Assembly (NCBI GenBank): GCA_035079385.1
Contig: JAVHKY010000025.1
Location: forward strand, 15,412,501-15,476,500
DNA from: Aspidiotus rigidus
Taxonomy: Eukaryota > Arthropoda > Insecta > Hemiptera > Diaspididae
Reading direction: 5' to 3'
Length of the DNA: 64,000 nucleotides
The first letter of the stretch is position 1. Each line of letters starts with the position of its first letter. The notes below the pieces were generated by a model, which did no database searches, had not been told where the DNA came from, and saw only the letters and a program-made list of their open reading frames with translations. Shown here piece by piece: positions 1-11,830 of this stretch. Position numbers and translations under genes: made by a program.

Positions 1-1180
1 ACATTATCCGATGGGAGATCTGCTACTTGAAAATAATTAAGAACACGCGTTCCTAGTCCACGTGTTAGATTAATTTCTTCGCAGAAACGGTAAACTGTAC
101 CCGCGTGGTACATGACTGTGTGCGAGATGCGAACAACGCGTCGATGTTCTCAACCTCTTAATAATCGTCATAGAGCACGGGTACCTATAGGTATAGTGCT
201 CTTGTGACAGCTTGATTTACGCATCGGAAAATAGCGAAGACTTTTACATGCGTACGCGGGTATCCTATATTAGGCTGGTAGATGTACGCACATTCCGCAT
301 TATATAACAATCGATGCCCTCAAGTTCTCACCTTGAATGAGATCGAACACCACGATTATTATTGTGTATGCAAACAATAAGGTATCCTATATGCAACCGA
401 TAAATGCTATTAGTCGGCAGCGAGACGAAATTTTAAGCGCGTGAATAGGCTGGGAATAATGAAGAATCGACTAGCCTGGCGAGAGAGCAGCGTGGAAATT
501 TCGATGCATTGGCACGGTTAGAAGGAACGTGAATGTGCCATGCCATGTGCTTCGTCTCTTGGAGGTAGTCGAGAATTCATGCACGTCTCGAAGGAAAAAT
601 AGTGGTATGACACTTTCTTACGCTTGAACATTTCTTATTTTTACGCTCTGGAAAAGTGGAGACTGGGAATTTTTCAATAATCGATCTTTTGACACAAGTC
701 ATATGAGTGTCATGTATCAAATTTCTAAATCCAATAAATGTCAAACATTCGAAAAATGGTCCAATAAATCCAAAAAAGGTTCCATAAATTCAATTTAGGT
801 TCGATAAAAGTTTGAAAAATGAGGATTATTTATGAGTTGAAAACTCAATTTTTCATTGCTTCGGGTCTGCCACCAATTTTTTTTTTCTTTTTTCTAAAAG
901 TTACGCGTTATGTAAGAAAAGGTCAATTCTGTGAAAAGCTCTGGGATTTGTCGTTCTACTTCCTCTTCCTTCCTTCCTTATTTTATAAACGTCCGTACTA
1001 TTCACCATCTTTTGATAGTATATTCCGTATGGTCGCTTACTGTTTTTTTTTTCTATTTTATTGTGGGGGGGGGGGAGTATGCTCAAAAATAGTCGCGTCC
1101 ACATTCGATTTTTGTGACGCCATAATTTTCGAAAAAATGTCCTTGTTGAGGATGATAAGAGAGAAACTTGGAAAAAACTC
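1..1180. other. No gene recognised
   Basis: I see no convincing coding region. Positions 700-815 hold a degenerate short repeat around the phrase CCAATAAAT (several copies about 20-25 bases apart). A 12-base G run lies near 1065-1076. An open frame across 819-1202 is rich in Phe and Tyr from T-runs and looks accidental. Confidence 0.5.
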
Positions 1181-1182
1181 AC

Positions 1183-1520
1183 GGGTTCTTCAACGGAGTT
1201 GAGTGAGGAGTGGCGGGGAACCTGTTTTATGATGAATCGATAACGACATTAGATAGTGACGTCACAAGGCTGACCTAAAACGTCGTCAGATTAGTACTTC
1301 CAAGGCTGATCTATGACGTCGTCGAACTGTGACGTCACAGGTCCCGTCCTCCCAAGCTATATATGATAAGAGGGGAACATAGGAAAAGAAAACTGATCCA
1401 TGACGACATTGGATTGTGACAATACAAGGCTAACCCACGACGTCATCAGATTACGACTTCACAAAACTGATATATGACGTCATCAAACTGTGACGTCACA
1501 GGTCCCGCCCTCCCAAGCTA
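1183..1520 (+). repeat. TGACGTCA-rich dispersed repeat, copy 1
   Basis: Repeated modules alternate between a pair of TGACGTCA-type octamers and the phrase CAAGCTATATATGATA followed by a purine-rich GGAGGGGGACTTGGAAAA-like tail. Exact TGACGTCA octamers start at 1257, 1330, 1475 and 1491. The left edge (GGGTTCTTCAACGGAGTTG, then GGGGAACCTGTTTTA) recurs at 24550-24600 and, inverted, at about 11195-11240, so it probably marks an end of the ancestral element. No protein is encoded. Confidence 0.75.
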
Positions 1521-1522
1521 TA

Positions 1523-2092
1523 CGAGGTGGGGCAAAAAGATGTTACCAGTTAAATGGGAGTTTGAACTAAATTCACTCCAGCTCAAAAACGCGAAAGGTT
1601 GGTTAGATGCATTCATTAGATCTACGAAATTTGTATCTCAATTTATCTTCAATTTCCGCCCCTGGTCAACTTACTACGACATTTCTGAGCCCAGTTATGG
1701 ACCAAAATGTGCCAAAAATTGATCAATTCGCCAAAATTCTCAGAAATTAAAAATTGTTCAAACTTCCATATTTTATCCGATTTGAAAGTGAAATTTAACG
1801 CCGATTCCGAAAAAAAATACCTAAAATAACCCTATGAAGCTTGGAAGGGGGGTATTTTTCAATTTCTTATTTTCAAAATCTTGGCAAATCGATCAATTTA
1901 GGTACATTATGGTCCATAACTCGGCTCAAAAAAGTTGTAGAAATTTCGGATGTGGCTCAAATTGAAGATGAAATTGAGATACAAAATCCGTACATTTAAA
2001 CTATACGTCTAACGTTCTGCATTTTCACGTTACGACCGATTTAGCGCAAACTTCCATTTAACTGGTACCTAACATCTTTTTGCCCCACCCGG
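1523..2092. mobile_element. MITE with long inverted termini and TA duplication
   Basis: A 570-bp element begins CGAGGTGGGGCAAAAAGATG and ends with the near-complement, CCGGGTGGGGCAAAAAGATG read on the minus strand. The similarity of the arms continues imperfectly for about 200 bases (both contain versions of GTATCTCAATTT and AGTTATGGACCA). It is flanked by TA on both sides (1521-1522 and 2093-2094) and interrupts the phrase CAAGCTA-TATGATAAGAG of the surrounding repeat. TA duplications point to Tc1/mariner-type mobilisation. There is no transposase, so it is non-autonomous. Confidence 0.7.
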
Positions 2093-2094
2093 TA

Positions 2095-2435
2095 GATTAT
2101 GATAAGAGAGGAACTTGGAAAAAGAAAACTGATCACGTCATCAAACTGTCACGTCACAGGCCCCGCTCTCAAGATATATATTATAGGAGGGGGACTTGAA
2201 AAAAGAAAACAGGTCTGTGACGTCACGGGCCCCGTCTTCAAGCTATATATGATGGGAGGGAGACTTACAAAAAACAAAAAACTGGTCTACAAAGTCATCA
2301 GGACGTCACACAGCTGACCTATGACGTCACAAGATCCGTTCTCCCAAGCTATATATGATAGGAGAGGGACTAAGAAACAAAAACTCTGTGACGTCACAGG
2401 TCCCGCCCCTAGCTATCTATTATGTAAAGAGAAGT
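2095..2435 (+). repeat. TGACGTCA-rich dispersed repeat, copy 1 continued
   Basis: This continues the block interrupted by the MITE at 1523-2092. It has modules of GATAGGAGGGGGACTTG, GTGACGTCACAGG and CAAGCTATATATGAT. Exact octamers start at 2218, 2322 and 2389, and several one-base variants are present (for example CACGTCA near 2135). Confidence 0.75.
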
Positions 2436-2945
2436 TGCAAAATCGCAGATCCATTTAACTTTATTCCTATTTCACCTACGAACTCGGAATTTGTTTCCAT
2501 TGCATTAGCTTGCCTAGGAGAAGGTTTACATGTAATAAATTTGACGTTACGAAATCAGGCGAATAGCGTGTAGTATATATCTTTGTGGTTGGGGGGGGGG
2601 TGTCAGGAATGATTCAAAGATGAAAAATCTGTGTCATTCATTAATTTATTGGTTAAAAATGCTAAAGAAGCATTTTTGTTGACGTTCATCGAAAATTAAT
2701 ATGTGCTAGGCAATCATTTTTGGAAAATGGTTCTTTTTAACTGGAGAAGTTTTGAATACCCATACTATGAGTAATCGAATAATGTAGGGTTACGATAAAG
2801 ATTTTACTTATCAATTATCTGAAGAATTGGTGGTTGTCTTTCATTATTTCAAATTTAATGTGAGGACTAAGAAAAGAAAAACAATTCACGTCAATTTCGA
2901 AAATTCAATATCGAAGTCACGGATGTCTCACTTTATTGCAATCTA
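2436..2945. other. Flank of Helitron-like ORF; nothing else recognised
   Basis: This AT-rich sequence contains an 11-base G run near 2591. It lies between the TGACGTCA repeat and the Helitron-like ORF and may include untranslated element sequence, but I see no Helitron terminus that I can support. Confidence 0.4.
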
Positions 2946-2951
2946 ATTGGA

Positions 2952-3563
2952 ATGCCAAAACGCAAGAAAGCAAATCTAGGGCGGTTGACGAACAAAGGGA
3001 AGAGGGCTCGTGTCAATTCCGAAATTTTTACATCAGAAAATAATGTGGAAAATGATTGTCAAAACGGTAATGGTCCATTCATTAGGTACATTATTGAGAA
3101 AGAATATACCAGTATAAGTTCAATTGGGAATCTGGTAATTACGTGCACATTTTGTGATGGAAAATTATTTGAAACTGAAAATCGAAATTTCTGTTGCGGA
3201 AGTGGTAAGATTAAGTTACCTAATTTACCCTCAGTGCCGGATCTTCTTCAAAAACTTTTAGACGGAAGGGATAATAGATCTTCTCATTTTCTTAATAATT
3301 TGCGTAAATACAACAATGCGCTTTCAATGACTTCTTTAGGGTGTAATGAAGTTCCAAACATATTTACAACTTTCAAAAGTTTTGGTGTATCATTATATAG
3401 GAAGTTATCTACCTCCTCCAAGAATCCACAAAAAATGACAAATTTTTCAGCATACACCCAGAAAGAAGAATGGTCAAAGGATCTTCTAAAAAGACGGCAT
3501 CCAAATATCAGAGAAGATATTCAAAAAATTAGATTAGAAATTGAACTAAAAGAATACTAATGA
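2952..3563 (+). CDS. Helitron-like replicase N-terminal fragment (202 aa, intact ORF)
   Basis: The ORF opens with a basic tail (MPKRKKANLGRLTNKGKRAR), then a Cys-rich patch at about residues 64-82 (CTFCDGK followed by NFCCGSGKI), then LPNLPSVPDLLQKLL and NNLRKYNNALSMTSLG. This order (CxxC, later CC-GK, a Leu/Pro tract, then an F-NN-R-YNNAL-TS block) is what I know from the N-terminal region of insect Helitron Rep/helicase proteins. Those are more than 1000 residues long. Here the Rep His-hydrophobic-His domain and the helicase are absent, and the last 40 residues (from about KEEWSKDLL) do not fit the family. It is therefore a truncated element or captured fragment. The start is the first ATG, directly before the basic tail. 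The frame has no internal stop although the surroundings are decayed, so recent truncation or retained function are both possible. The family call is from memory of its motifs, without a search. Confidence 0.6.
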
Positions 3564-3619
3564 TAAATAAATATCAAGAACCTTGAAAATGATTTGAAAT
3601 TTTATAATATTTAGCGGGC

Positions 3620-4340
3620 TTACGGCTTGTATATTATAGGAGGGGGACTTGAAAAAAGAAAACAGGTCTGTGACGTCACGGGCCCCGTCTTCAAGCTATA
3701 TATGATAGGAATAAGGAGAGGTACTAAGAAACAAAAACTAATCTATGACGTCATCAACTGTGACGTCACAGGTCCCGCCCCTAGCTATATATGATAAGAG
3801 GGGAACTGGAAAGAGAAAACAGGTTTGTGACATCACAGGACCCGCCCTCAAGCTATATATGATAGGAGGGAGACGTAGAAGAAGAACCTGATCTACGAAG
3901 TCATCAGATTGTGACGTCACAAGGCTAACTCTGACGTAATCAAACTGTGACGCCTCAGGTGCCACCCTCAAGCTATTATGATGGGATGGGGGACTTGGTA
4001 AAACAAAACTGGTCTACAAAGTCATCAGATTGTGACGTCACAAAGCTGACCTATGACTTCATCAAACTGTGACGCCACAAGACCCGGCCCCCAAGCTATA
4101 TACGATAGGAGGGGGACTTGGAAGGCCAGCCGAACGGTAGAAGTTTCTTCTGAAAAACCTCCCGGTTAAACAGGTTCCCTTACATCGTGACATCAGTGGG
4201 ACTGATGTATGACGTCACAGGGAATGATCTATAATGTCATCTCATCACGCGAGAGACTTGGAAAAAATTTCGACGTTAGAGCTGTATAATATAATGATAA
4301 GAGGGGGACTTGGGATGAGGAGGCATATACAATAGGAGAG
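3620..4340 (+). repeat. TGACGTCA-rich dispersed repeat, copy 2
   Basis: Four or five tandem modules combine CAAGCTATATATGATAGGAG, a GGACTTGG-AAA purine stretch and paired TGACGTCA boxes. Exact octamers start at 3671, 3746, 3761, 3912, 4033 and 4210. Together with copy 1 this makes thirteen exact octamers in about 3 kb. The right side degrades gradually after 4220. Confidence 0.75.
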
Positions 4341-6060
4341 GTAATTGGAAAATTTCTGACTCTCCATTAGAACTAAGGCGTCTACTCGTAAGATTAGCTC
4401 TTTCCCGCGGAATTGCGTAACTTGCGTGTTCCCCGCTGCCTTTGCAGTGTTTCCCAAATTTTCTTTTTTCAAGCCTCTAGCTACTCATAATAAGCCATTT
4501 AGCTCCTCACCCGGGAAAAATAAAGGTTAAATGTGATGGAGGAGTTTTGCTTTGGATAAGTATTGAAATTCTCTGGATGTGATGAAGAGTTTTATTTTTT
4601 GGTCCGTCATTGTGGCACAAACCTGGTTCTGATTATTCTAGGTAAATGATTTTGGGTATTTTGATCGAGAAGTGGTTGCTGTCGGATAATTGGTAAGATC
4701 AAAGTTGCAGTTAGGAGCGGATGTTGAGAGATTCTGGAGATCTGTTTTAAGCTTAGTGTAGGATTTTGTGTTGACGATAGTAAGAGTCAGTGGATTGAAA
4801 ATACGATTGTGAATGGGAATGAAGGGCTGTGAGCGACGTTGCTGAGAAGTTTTGCTGAGAGAGAAATTCTTCAAAAATATAGAGAATGAAAGATAGTTTC
4901 TGCACAGAGGGTGAGCGCTGAGCAAGTTCCCAATGCACCTAAAGCGACACGGAAGCCTGAAGCTTGAACTGTATCCTGATTGTTTAATGAGATTGTGAAC
5001 TGAAGTTTCGCAGTCGAGAATGAATTGAATGAGGACCCGAGTTGAAATATGAAAAGCTCATGAAGGAAGAGTTCATTAAAGGTCCAATGAGAGTTGGATG
5101 TTTTCAAGTTTTTTTCAGTAGACAGCCATTTGTACAAATGGATGAAGTCTGCTGGTGCGAAACTTATCTAGACTCTATTGATACACGCACACACAAACAA
5201 AAGGGGTTCTTTTTATTAGGGGCGTCCATTTCTGTACTCACTGACTCAAATTGGTTGAGTGTTAACAGGTGAAGTGCGTAAAAACAATCTTTTCCAATAT
5301 CTCCAAGGTATAAGGTCGCTAAAGGTAGTTTCAGGCGAGTAAGATGGGTATTCGACCACTCTCCATCTTCTTATGCACCTGGTAAAATGTTCATTCAAGA
5401 ATTGACGACCAAATAACTTGGTATAACATTAAACCAGCCTGACTACCAACTCAAAAAAATGGAAGAGCGCGCAGTTAAGAGAATGGCACATGAGCAGTAG
5501 TCAACTCTGATTCAATGAACCTTTTATTCCAATATTAGCGTAAATAATGTTTAACTATTCGTAATATTTCAATGCGTCGCGCTTACATTCAGGTTTACAC
5601 GCAAATATGGACAGGACGTAGAATTGAACTTGTTATCATTTTTCAAAAATGAGGTCATTAATATTGCGCTCAGTCGTTTCTTAATATCTATAATGATCGA
5701 GCTCAACTTGATCAGTTGAATGACGTCACGCACAGACCACCACAGGGAAACGTGTCCATTATGTCTATCTGTTAAAAAAGCTTCATCTTGAATAAAGCGC
5801 GTGAAGAACATTTTCTGCGAGTTTTGCTGCAACGTAATGTATGTAATCTGCTGGTCATACAGAGCGGAATATATCATCTCACGGACATTCAACACTGCAC
5901 TGCTATACCATGACTTTAACGGTGATATCACAGCTTACAGTTTTCGGAACACGGTAGCGACGTTTGATTGGATGTTGATCAGCACACATGGTTTGATACT
6001 CATTAAGTCGTCGGAGTGGTGAGCTGAAAATTGATGTGACTAATTAGACAAAATCAGGTC
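4341..6060. other. Unassigned; possible antisense retroelement trace
   Basis: The minus strand of about 4638-4925 has a Ser/Thr/Asn/Pro-rich open frame (95 codons) with the flavour of decayed LINE coding sequence, but no diagnostic motif. A 120-codon minus-strand frame at 5569-5931 matches nothing I know. One isolated TGACGTCA lies near 5721. Confidence 0.3.
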
Positions 6061-6345
6061 AACAAACCTGAGCTCATGTCGACTCAATAACGACGTCGGC
6101 ATGCAGTTGATTCTAAGTAGCAATTGAGAACATTTCGACTTGAATTTGAGATCGATTTAAAGTCGACGGCTGTCGATCGACGCAATGTTAGATTTAATTT
6201 TAGGTCGATTGAAAATTCGGAGGGAATGACTCGAAATGGAATTGAAATCAAGATGACGGACTGATAAGTTGATATTGAGTTGACTTAATTCGACCCCATG
6301 TCGACCTAATACAGACGTAAATCGACGAAAGAAATCAAATTTCTG
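6060..6345. repeat. Diverged TCGA-rich short-period repeat
   Basis: Phrases such as GTCGAC, TCGATTT, AGTCGACGG and GTCGATCGACG recur every 15-25 bases on both strands. The texture is the same at 24183-24530 and 25050-25800. It looks like an old, heavily mutated tandem repeat built on a TCGATTT/AAGTCGAC unit. Confidence 0.45.
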
Positions 6346-7670
6346 TTGATTTTGTGTCAATGAATTTCTTCTTTTTCTGGAGAGGAGGGTAGCAGATGTG
6401 AATTTATCAACATAATTATGGTAACTTCTTTTTTTTTTTTTTTTTAATTCTGATTATACTTGCCGTCACATGGAATCAAGTTCAGCGAGTCAGGGAGAAG
6501 GAGCTCCCTCCATCTTCATATCCCGGATTACGATATAAGATGGTTCGGGGAAAGCTAAAAAAGACTCCGATAAACTCTGTATTATCGGCCTGACATTTGT
6601 ATTTTTGATTCTTAGTTCGACATTTCAATCTGACTGTGCTTACTTCTTAATTACGTGTATTTTCTAGTCGAAGATTTACGTGTTTTAAAATTTTCTAGTA
6701 TTAGGTACGAAATTTTGCAAAAGGGCCGTTGAAGACTAATGACGGAACTTCGAATTACATATCTGAGAGTTTCTATAAGAGTTTTCTAGTTAGGATACCA
6801 AAATCCAATTTAGAAATTCGTGACGTTCATCCGCTACATTATGATACAAAATTCGTTATCTTTTCGCTGAGAAGTTTATAAACTTTTTTTGATAAGGAAT
6901 CTAAGAAACATTTTGATATGGATAGTCGAAAATAAGGCTTTCAAACGGTGTAATCTGAAGACGATGCGATGCCTAAAAGCCTTCACTGTCCACGAAGAGA
7001 GCGGATATCTAGAAATTTTAAATATTTACCTCGCTAGCCGAATCATAAAACTTTCTCAAACAATATTTCGGACGCAATAAACTATTATCTCCCCCTACTA
7101 TTTTGCTTTAGTCTCAACTTCGGTTATCAACAAATTCGAAATACTGTGCTTCGTCTTTTGTAAATTGGTAGATAGGATTAGCACGGAATACGCTCTATTT
7201 TTCTGACAAAAAATTTGGAAAATTCCTAAACTGGTTTGTGGTCAACCAGAGACCCACAAAGTCCAGTTTTCTATTATTTAATAGTTGCCTTCTAGCATCC
7301 TTACAGCTTGATTTAAAATAAAGTGGTCGAGTGCAAAGAGAGTGAGAGAAGAATGCATTATTTACGCGTTGAAAGAAATCATGAATGAGATTTGCACATG
7401 ATTTGATTACATATACGTGATGTTATGAAGTTATTAAATGAGTTTATACGATGTCTTATTATTATTTACAGTCAGTGAAAGTCAAGTTCGATGCGTGTAG
7501 TTTAAACATAAATAATACTATAAATTAGGTGAATTAGATATCGTTAGAACAAATGTAAACAAACTCTTGGTATATACAAAAAAAGTGAGACTCGGGGAAA
7601 AAAAATCAGGGACGGATTTAAAGGAGAGCGGTAGATAGTGGGAATGTAGAACTTCTGAAAAGACTGAAAC
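6346..7670. other. No gene recognised
   Basis: This is AT-rich sequence with a T-run near 6430-6445. The longest open frame (6889-7080) is short and without recognisable content. Confidence 0.45.
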
Positions 7671-7734
7671 GATACAGGTTAGCAACAAAAATTTTGGTCA
7701 ATGGATTATCTTCTCTCTTTCGAAATAATATATT

Positions 7735-7985
7735 CTCAGATCCGCCCTTGCACTTTTTACGCTGCTCGGGGGTTGGTAAACGAGCAGGGAATCTGTTTTA
7801 TAGTAATTTTCAACTTTCTTCCGGACCTCCTTGAGAGTATTATTTTCTTTCTTCCAACTTCAGAGCTTGAAAGCCTGTCAAATCTTTTATGAATCTCCTT
7901 CCCTTTTCTTATATCTCTCAAGTGAAGATATTTTTCCAAATTCTCTCTCACTATTTAAACATTGAAATTTTTCAAATCTCCTTCG
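7735..7985 (+). repeat. Dispersed repeat R1, copy A
   Basis: About 250 bases are closely similar in the same orientation to 10418-10695. Shared phrases include GATCCGCCCTTGCACTT, ACGCTGCTCGGGGGTTGGTA and AACGAGCAGGGAA, then a pyrimidine-rich tail and AACATTGAAATTTTTCAAA. The open frames in both copies (about 62 codons) share sequence only because the DNA does. I do not recognise the family. Confidence 0.65.
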
Positions 7986-10417
7986 TCTGGCTAAATTTCC
8001 TGCTATCTAGCCCGAATATCCCGAGAGACGATTTCAATTTTTCCAAGTTCCTCTTCTCGTATTGAAATCTCTGTCTTCTCCTTTAAGTCCTCGGATACTC
8101 GATGTTCAACCATCGAAAATTGTTCCAAACCTCCGAAGTACGGAACGCTTTCACCCTCCATCGAGACCACACTTTGTTGGAAAGACACCCTCGGTGGATG
8201 TTGTCACCAAAAGACCCTTCCACCTGTTAAAAAATATGCCTACATGACTCTCTAACTTGTTCGTGTGACGTCATCGGTTATCAAGTCGAATTTACGACTG
8301 TTTCATTGTTTTCATCCTCCAATCTCTAAAATGGGTTTCATGTTTTTGTCGATATCAATAAGGAAGATTTATTCGTGGTTAAAAAATAAATATTATAAAT
8401 AAAGAATTCGTCGATATCTATTTCAAAATATTCTGGTCAAGGAGAGTCGCTCAAAGCTGATATCAATGAGGGATTTGATTTGGAAAAATAAAAATTGAAA
8501 CCTATTCTCCATGGTTCGAGGCGCCCTACTCGTATACCGAAATTATATTTTGAATCTAATAATTATTTTTCGTCTACTGATGTGGAAGACAAGTTGAAAG
8601 CAAATAATTTAGTGAAGAAAGAGTAAGATCAAGCGTGTATGAATAAGAAGGAAGGGGCAAAAGTTTAGAAATTTTGTGAAAAAAGAAAAAAACGATGCTC
8701 AAAATGACCGATATGGTTGGTGGTCCACCAAATAAAAATTATAGAAATCAGGAGCAGCCGTATTTCATGTGATACAAATAATTAGAAAGTGGAATCTACC
8801 ATCCTGCTTTTGAACATTTCCATTTTGAAAATTGAGCTTGATACACTTCTTTCATACGGTCGAGTCGTCTTGAACTCCTAATTCCTAATACACATCTCAT
8901 TTACTAATCTTGTCGAGTGAATGGCGACGAAATCGGGGAAAATCCTCTTTTTGGGTGCCTGGGGAGAAAGAAAATCTGCAGTCGATCCATAACTACTCAG
9001 GCAACGGAATGTTTTTGTCTTAATTCTTCTTTGTTTTATTTAGAGACGCGTCTTTGGACTGCTGTCCGAAAAATTTCTTTCAAATTTGAGACTTCGTTTC
9101 GTCTGCAGATTGAGTCATAATTTTCAAGAGTAATGACTGTAATAATGACAGCCGTAAAAGGTTGAACTTTTCAGTTCTGTTAGATCAAATTGGATGTTTT
9201 GTAACTTTCATTTGCTCGGAAAAATTTTGCTGTTTTTGTTAAAATATGGTATATCAAAGGGTCCTCAAATCTCGAAACTTATTCTCCTCTCGTGAGAGAA
9301 TGACGAAAGTGAAAGTTTTGAACGATATTCAATTAATTAGGGAGTAGTATGATCTCACCTATATAAGTTATTTAACAGACGTACCACAGTGTATATGTAT
9401 GTAGACGCACTGCCGTTCAAGACGGAGAAAGTAATGTAAATCATAATAATATTGTATCAAATTATCAATGTAAATCGGGCATACACGCGATGACGAGCGA
9501 CATTATCTCGAAAATTTTGTTGGTCCTCGGAGATTTGCGCGATTTCGGCTTGCGAATATATCACACGAAAAAGAAAGAGAGGAAAAAAATATATCTCTAC
9601 CTGTGAAATCTTCGTTGTAATTTCACTTTTTTCTCTTCTTCGTCCGAGATCAGAATGAGATCCGATTGAGTAAACTGCGTGTGTAAAAGGTGTCAAATCA
9701 CAAAAACCAAAACAAAACAGAGACGAAGGCGAAAGGATTGTGCGAAATTTAAACCGTATGTGTACGAATAAGCACGATAACTACCACAAGAAAAAATTAA
9801 GAGATCGCGCGAGTACTTGAGCGCAACACATGAAACTACAATCACTTTTCGTTGTCTACTGCCAGGTAGTACTAGAGATGTAATGTACCGGAAACTGACA
9901 GGTACAGCTGGCTTCGTGCACGCCGTCTACTCGCGACCACATCACGCGCCACTACCCGACTCCCCACTACCCCTCTTAACCGGTGGAACCGATTCCGCGT
10001 CGGATTCGTCATGGGTCTCCAAGGTGTACACCGTATAACTGCCTACTCGACGACGTTTTACCATAGGTTTTAATAATTTAATTTAATATTCTATAACTGG
10101 ACACGGGAAACATACGTAAGGGCGATCGAAAGTAATTATTTACGTTCTGCAATTCATGAAATCTTTGAAATTTCATTCATCGATACTACTGTGATGTTTC
10201 AAAGGTCGTGATTTTGACTCCTATCTTACCTTCGTAATGGAGTGGGAAAGATCAGATTGTTCGAATTTCTGTTTCATCGGGGATGCACTCGCGTCATCGA
10301 AATTCGTCAGTCGTCGCTTCAGCACATGAAGGTATAAATTTATGTGCTCTCCTTTGTAGTTCGCATCTGTTTTCCTCAAGTTCCGTTTGATCGATAAAGC
10401 GACTCTTGGACTGTACT
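7986..10417. other. No gene recognised; GC-elevated patch at 9820-10060
   Basis: This is mostly AT-rich unassigned sequence. Positions 8035-8100 resemble part of R1. The patch at 9820-10060 is clearly richer in G+C and CpG than its surroundings and could be a promoter or 5' exon. A donor-like CTGCCAG/GTAGTA lies near 9865, but there is no protein I recognise. An isolated TGACGTCA occurs near 8267. Confidence 0.35.
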
Positions 10418-10695
10418 CTTGGATCCGCCCTTGCACTTCTTACGCTGCTCGGGGGTTGGTAAACGAGCAGGGAACTTGTTTTGTAGTAAACTTCAAGTTT
10501 CTTTCGGACCCCCTCGAGAGTATTATTTCCCTTCTCCCAATTTCAGAGCTTAAAAGCCAGTCGAATCTTCTATGAATCCTCTTCCCTTTTCTTATATCTC
10601 GGAGGTGAAAACTTTTTCCAAGTTCTCTCCTACTCTTTAACGTTCCTCTTCTTCAAGTCCTCGGATAAACATTGAAATTTTTCAAATCTTCCTCG
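10418..10695 (+). repeat. Dispersed repeat R1, copy B
   Basis: This is the second copy of the repeat at 7735-7985. It carries an extra inner stretch (around CTTTAACGTTCCTCTTC) before the shared AACATTGAAATTTTTCAAA end. Confidence 0.65.
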
Positions 10696-10959
10696 TCTGA
10701 CAATGACCTCAACGTTCAATCAAAATGAATTTTTTCGTGAGGAAATTCGGAAAAATTGCAATCTCGGGAATATACAGGAGAAAAGAGTAACAATTTTAAC
10801 AGGCAACCTCTTTATCCGGGATTTTTCGGCCGCTGTCCGGCAAATCTCGGAGCTCGAGTTTTCTCAAGTACCCCTTCTATCAAATAAATAAGTCAGAAGA
10901 CCAGAGAAAGGCTTCAAGAGATTTTTACTGTTCTGTATCATACAACTTATTGTCGTCCC

Positions 10960-11260
10960 GTACGTACCCTCCTATCATATTTATCTCGGAACTCGTAACC
11001 TCCTATTATATATAGCTTGAATAGCGGGGTCTATGACTCCCAGTTTGATGACATCGGAGATCAGCCTTGTAACGTCACAGTCTGATGACATCATAGATCA
11101 GTTTTCCAATTATATATAGCTCTAAAGTCCGAGCCTGTGACGCCACAATTGGATGACGTTATATAGGTCAGATCCCACATGCCCCATAAAACAGGTTCCT
11201 TGCCACCCTTTGTTTAACTCCGTTAAAGAACTCGTGAGTCTTCAATAGGTAACCACTGCC
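10960..11260 (-). repeat. TGACGTCA-type dispersed repeat, inverted diverged copy
   Basis: The family modules are read on the minus strand. Plus-strand phrases include CCTCCTATCATAT, TATATATAGCTTGAA, GATGACATC and GTGACGCCACA. The block ends with the element edge AACAGGTTCCTTGCCACC and AACTCCGTTAAAGAACTC, the complement of the 1183 and 24550 edges. Most octamers have decayed by one base (C to T or A), as expected from CpG loss. Confidence 0.65.
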
Positions 11261-11289
11261 TAGCCTCCGTTCTGTGCATCGTGTCTTTG

Positions 11290-11830
11290 AGCGGAGGGGG
11301 TGCTCTGACTTGTTATGGAGGCTTGGAAAAATCCCGACCAATATGCATATCAAGAGGGGGATTGACGAAATTTTAATCATTGATGGGCTTATGAAGGAGA
11401 ATAAGACTTGGAAAAATTCTGATTTCCGAGGAAGACTTACAGGGTTTTTTATCTTTGAATGAGAAGGCCTTTGGACGATTCTGTACGTCCGGAGAAATAT
11501 TTAGAAAAATTTCATTATTGGGCTACAGTAAGAGAAGATGGACTTCAAAAAATTACAATTATTTAGCTTTACGTGAAAGAGAAGGCCAATGATGAGTGAG
11601 ATTGCGAAGGGGGGGGGGGAGGCTAGAAAAATTACAACTATTGAGCTTTTTTGTATTCGAAAGGGAAGATTTAAATAAATTTTAATTTTTGAACCATATG
11701 TAAGAAGAGATGAGTTCGAAAAAATTCGTATCTTCAAGCTTGTTGTGTAAGGGAAGGTCGGGTTGTAAAGGGGAATTGACCTTCTTACAAGAGGAAGGAG
11801 TTTCCGAAAATTTCCGTCCATCGAGCGTTA
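11290..11830. repeat. Ancient diverged array of the GACTTGGAAAAATT module
   Basis: Phrases such as GACTTGGAAAAATTCTGA, GGACTTCAAAAAATTAC, GGCTAGAAAAATTACAAC and GAGTTCGAAAAAATTC recur every 60-80 bases with TATTGAGCT-like linkers. They match the purine-rich tail of the 45-bp unit amplified at 17395-19540 but are far more diverged. A 10-base G run lies near 11610. Confidence 0.45.

Noticed and set aside
819..1202. 127-codon ORF rich in Phe/Tyr
   Set aside because: Composition comes from T-runs and a G-run; no domain and no context.
5569..5931. 120-codon minus-strand ORF
   Set aside because: Long for AT-rich DNA, but no motif, no splice context and no similarity I recognise. Not enough to call a gene.
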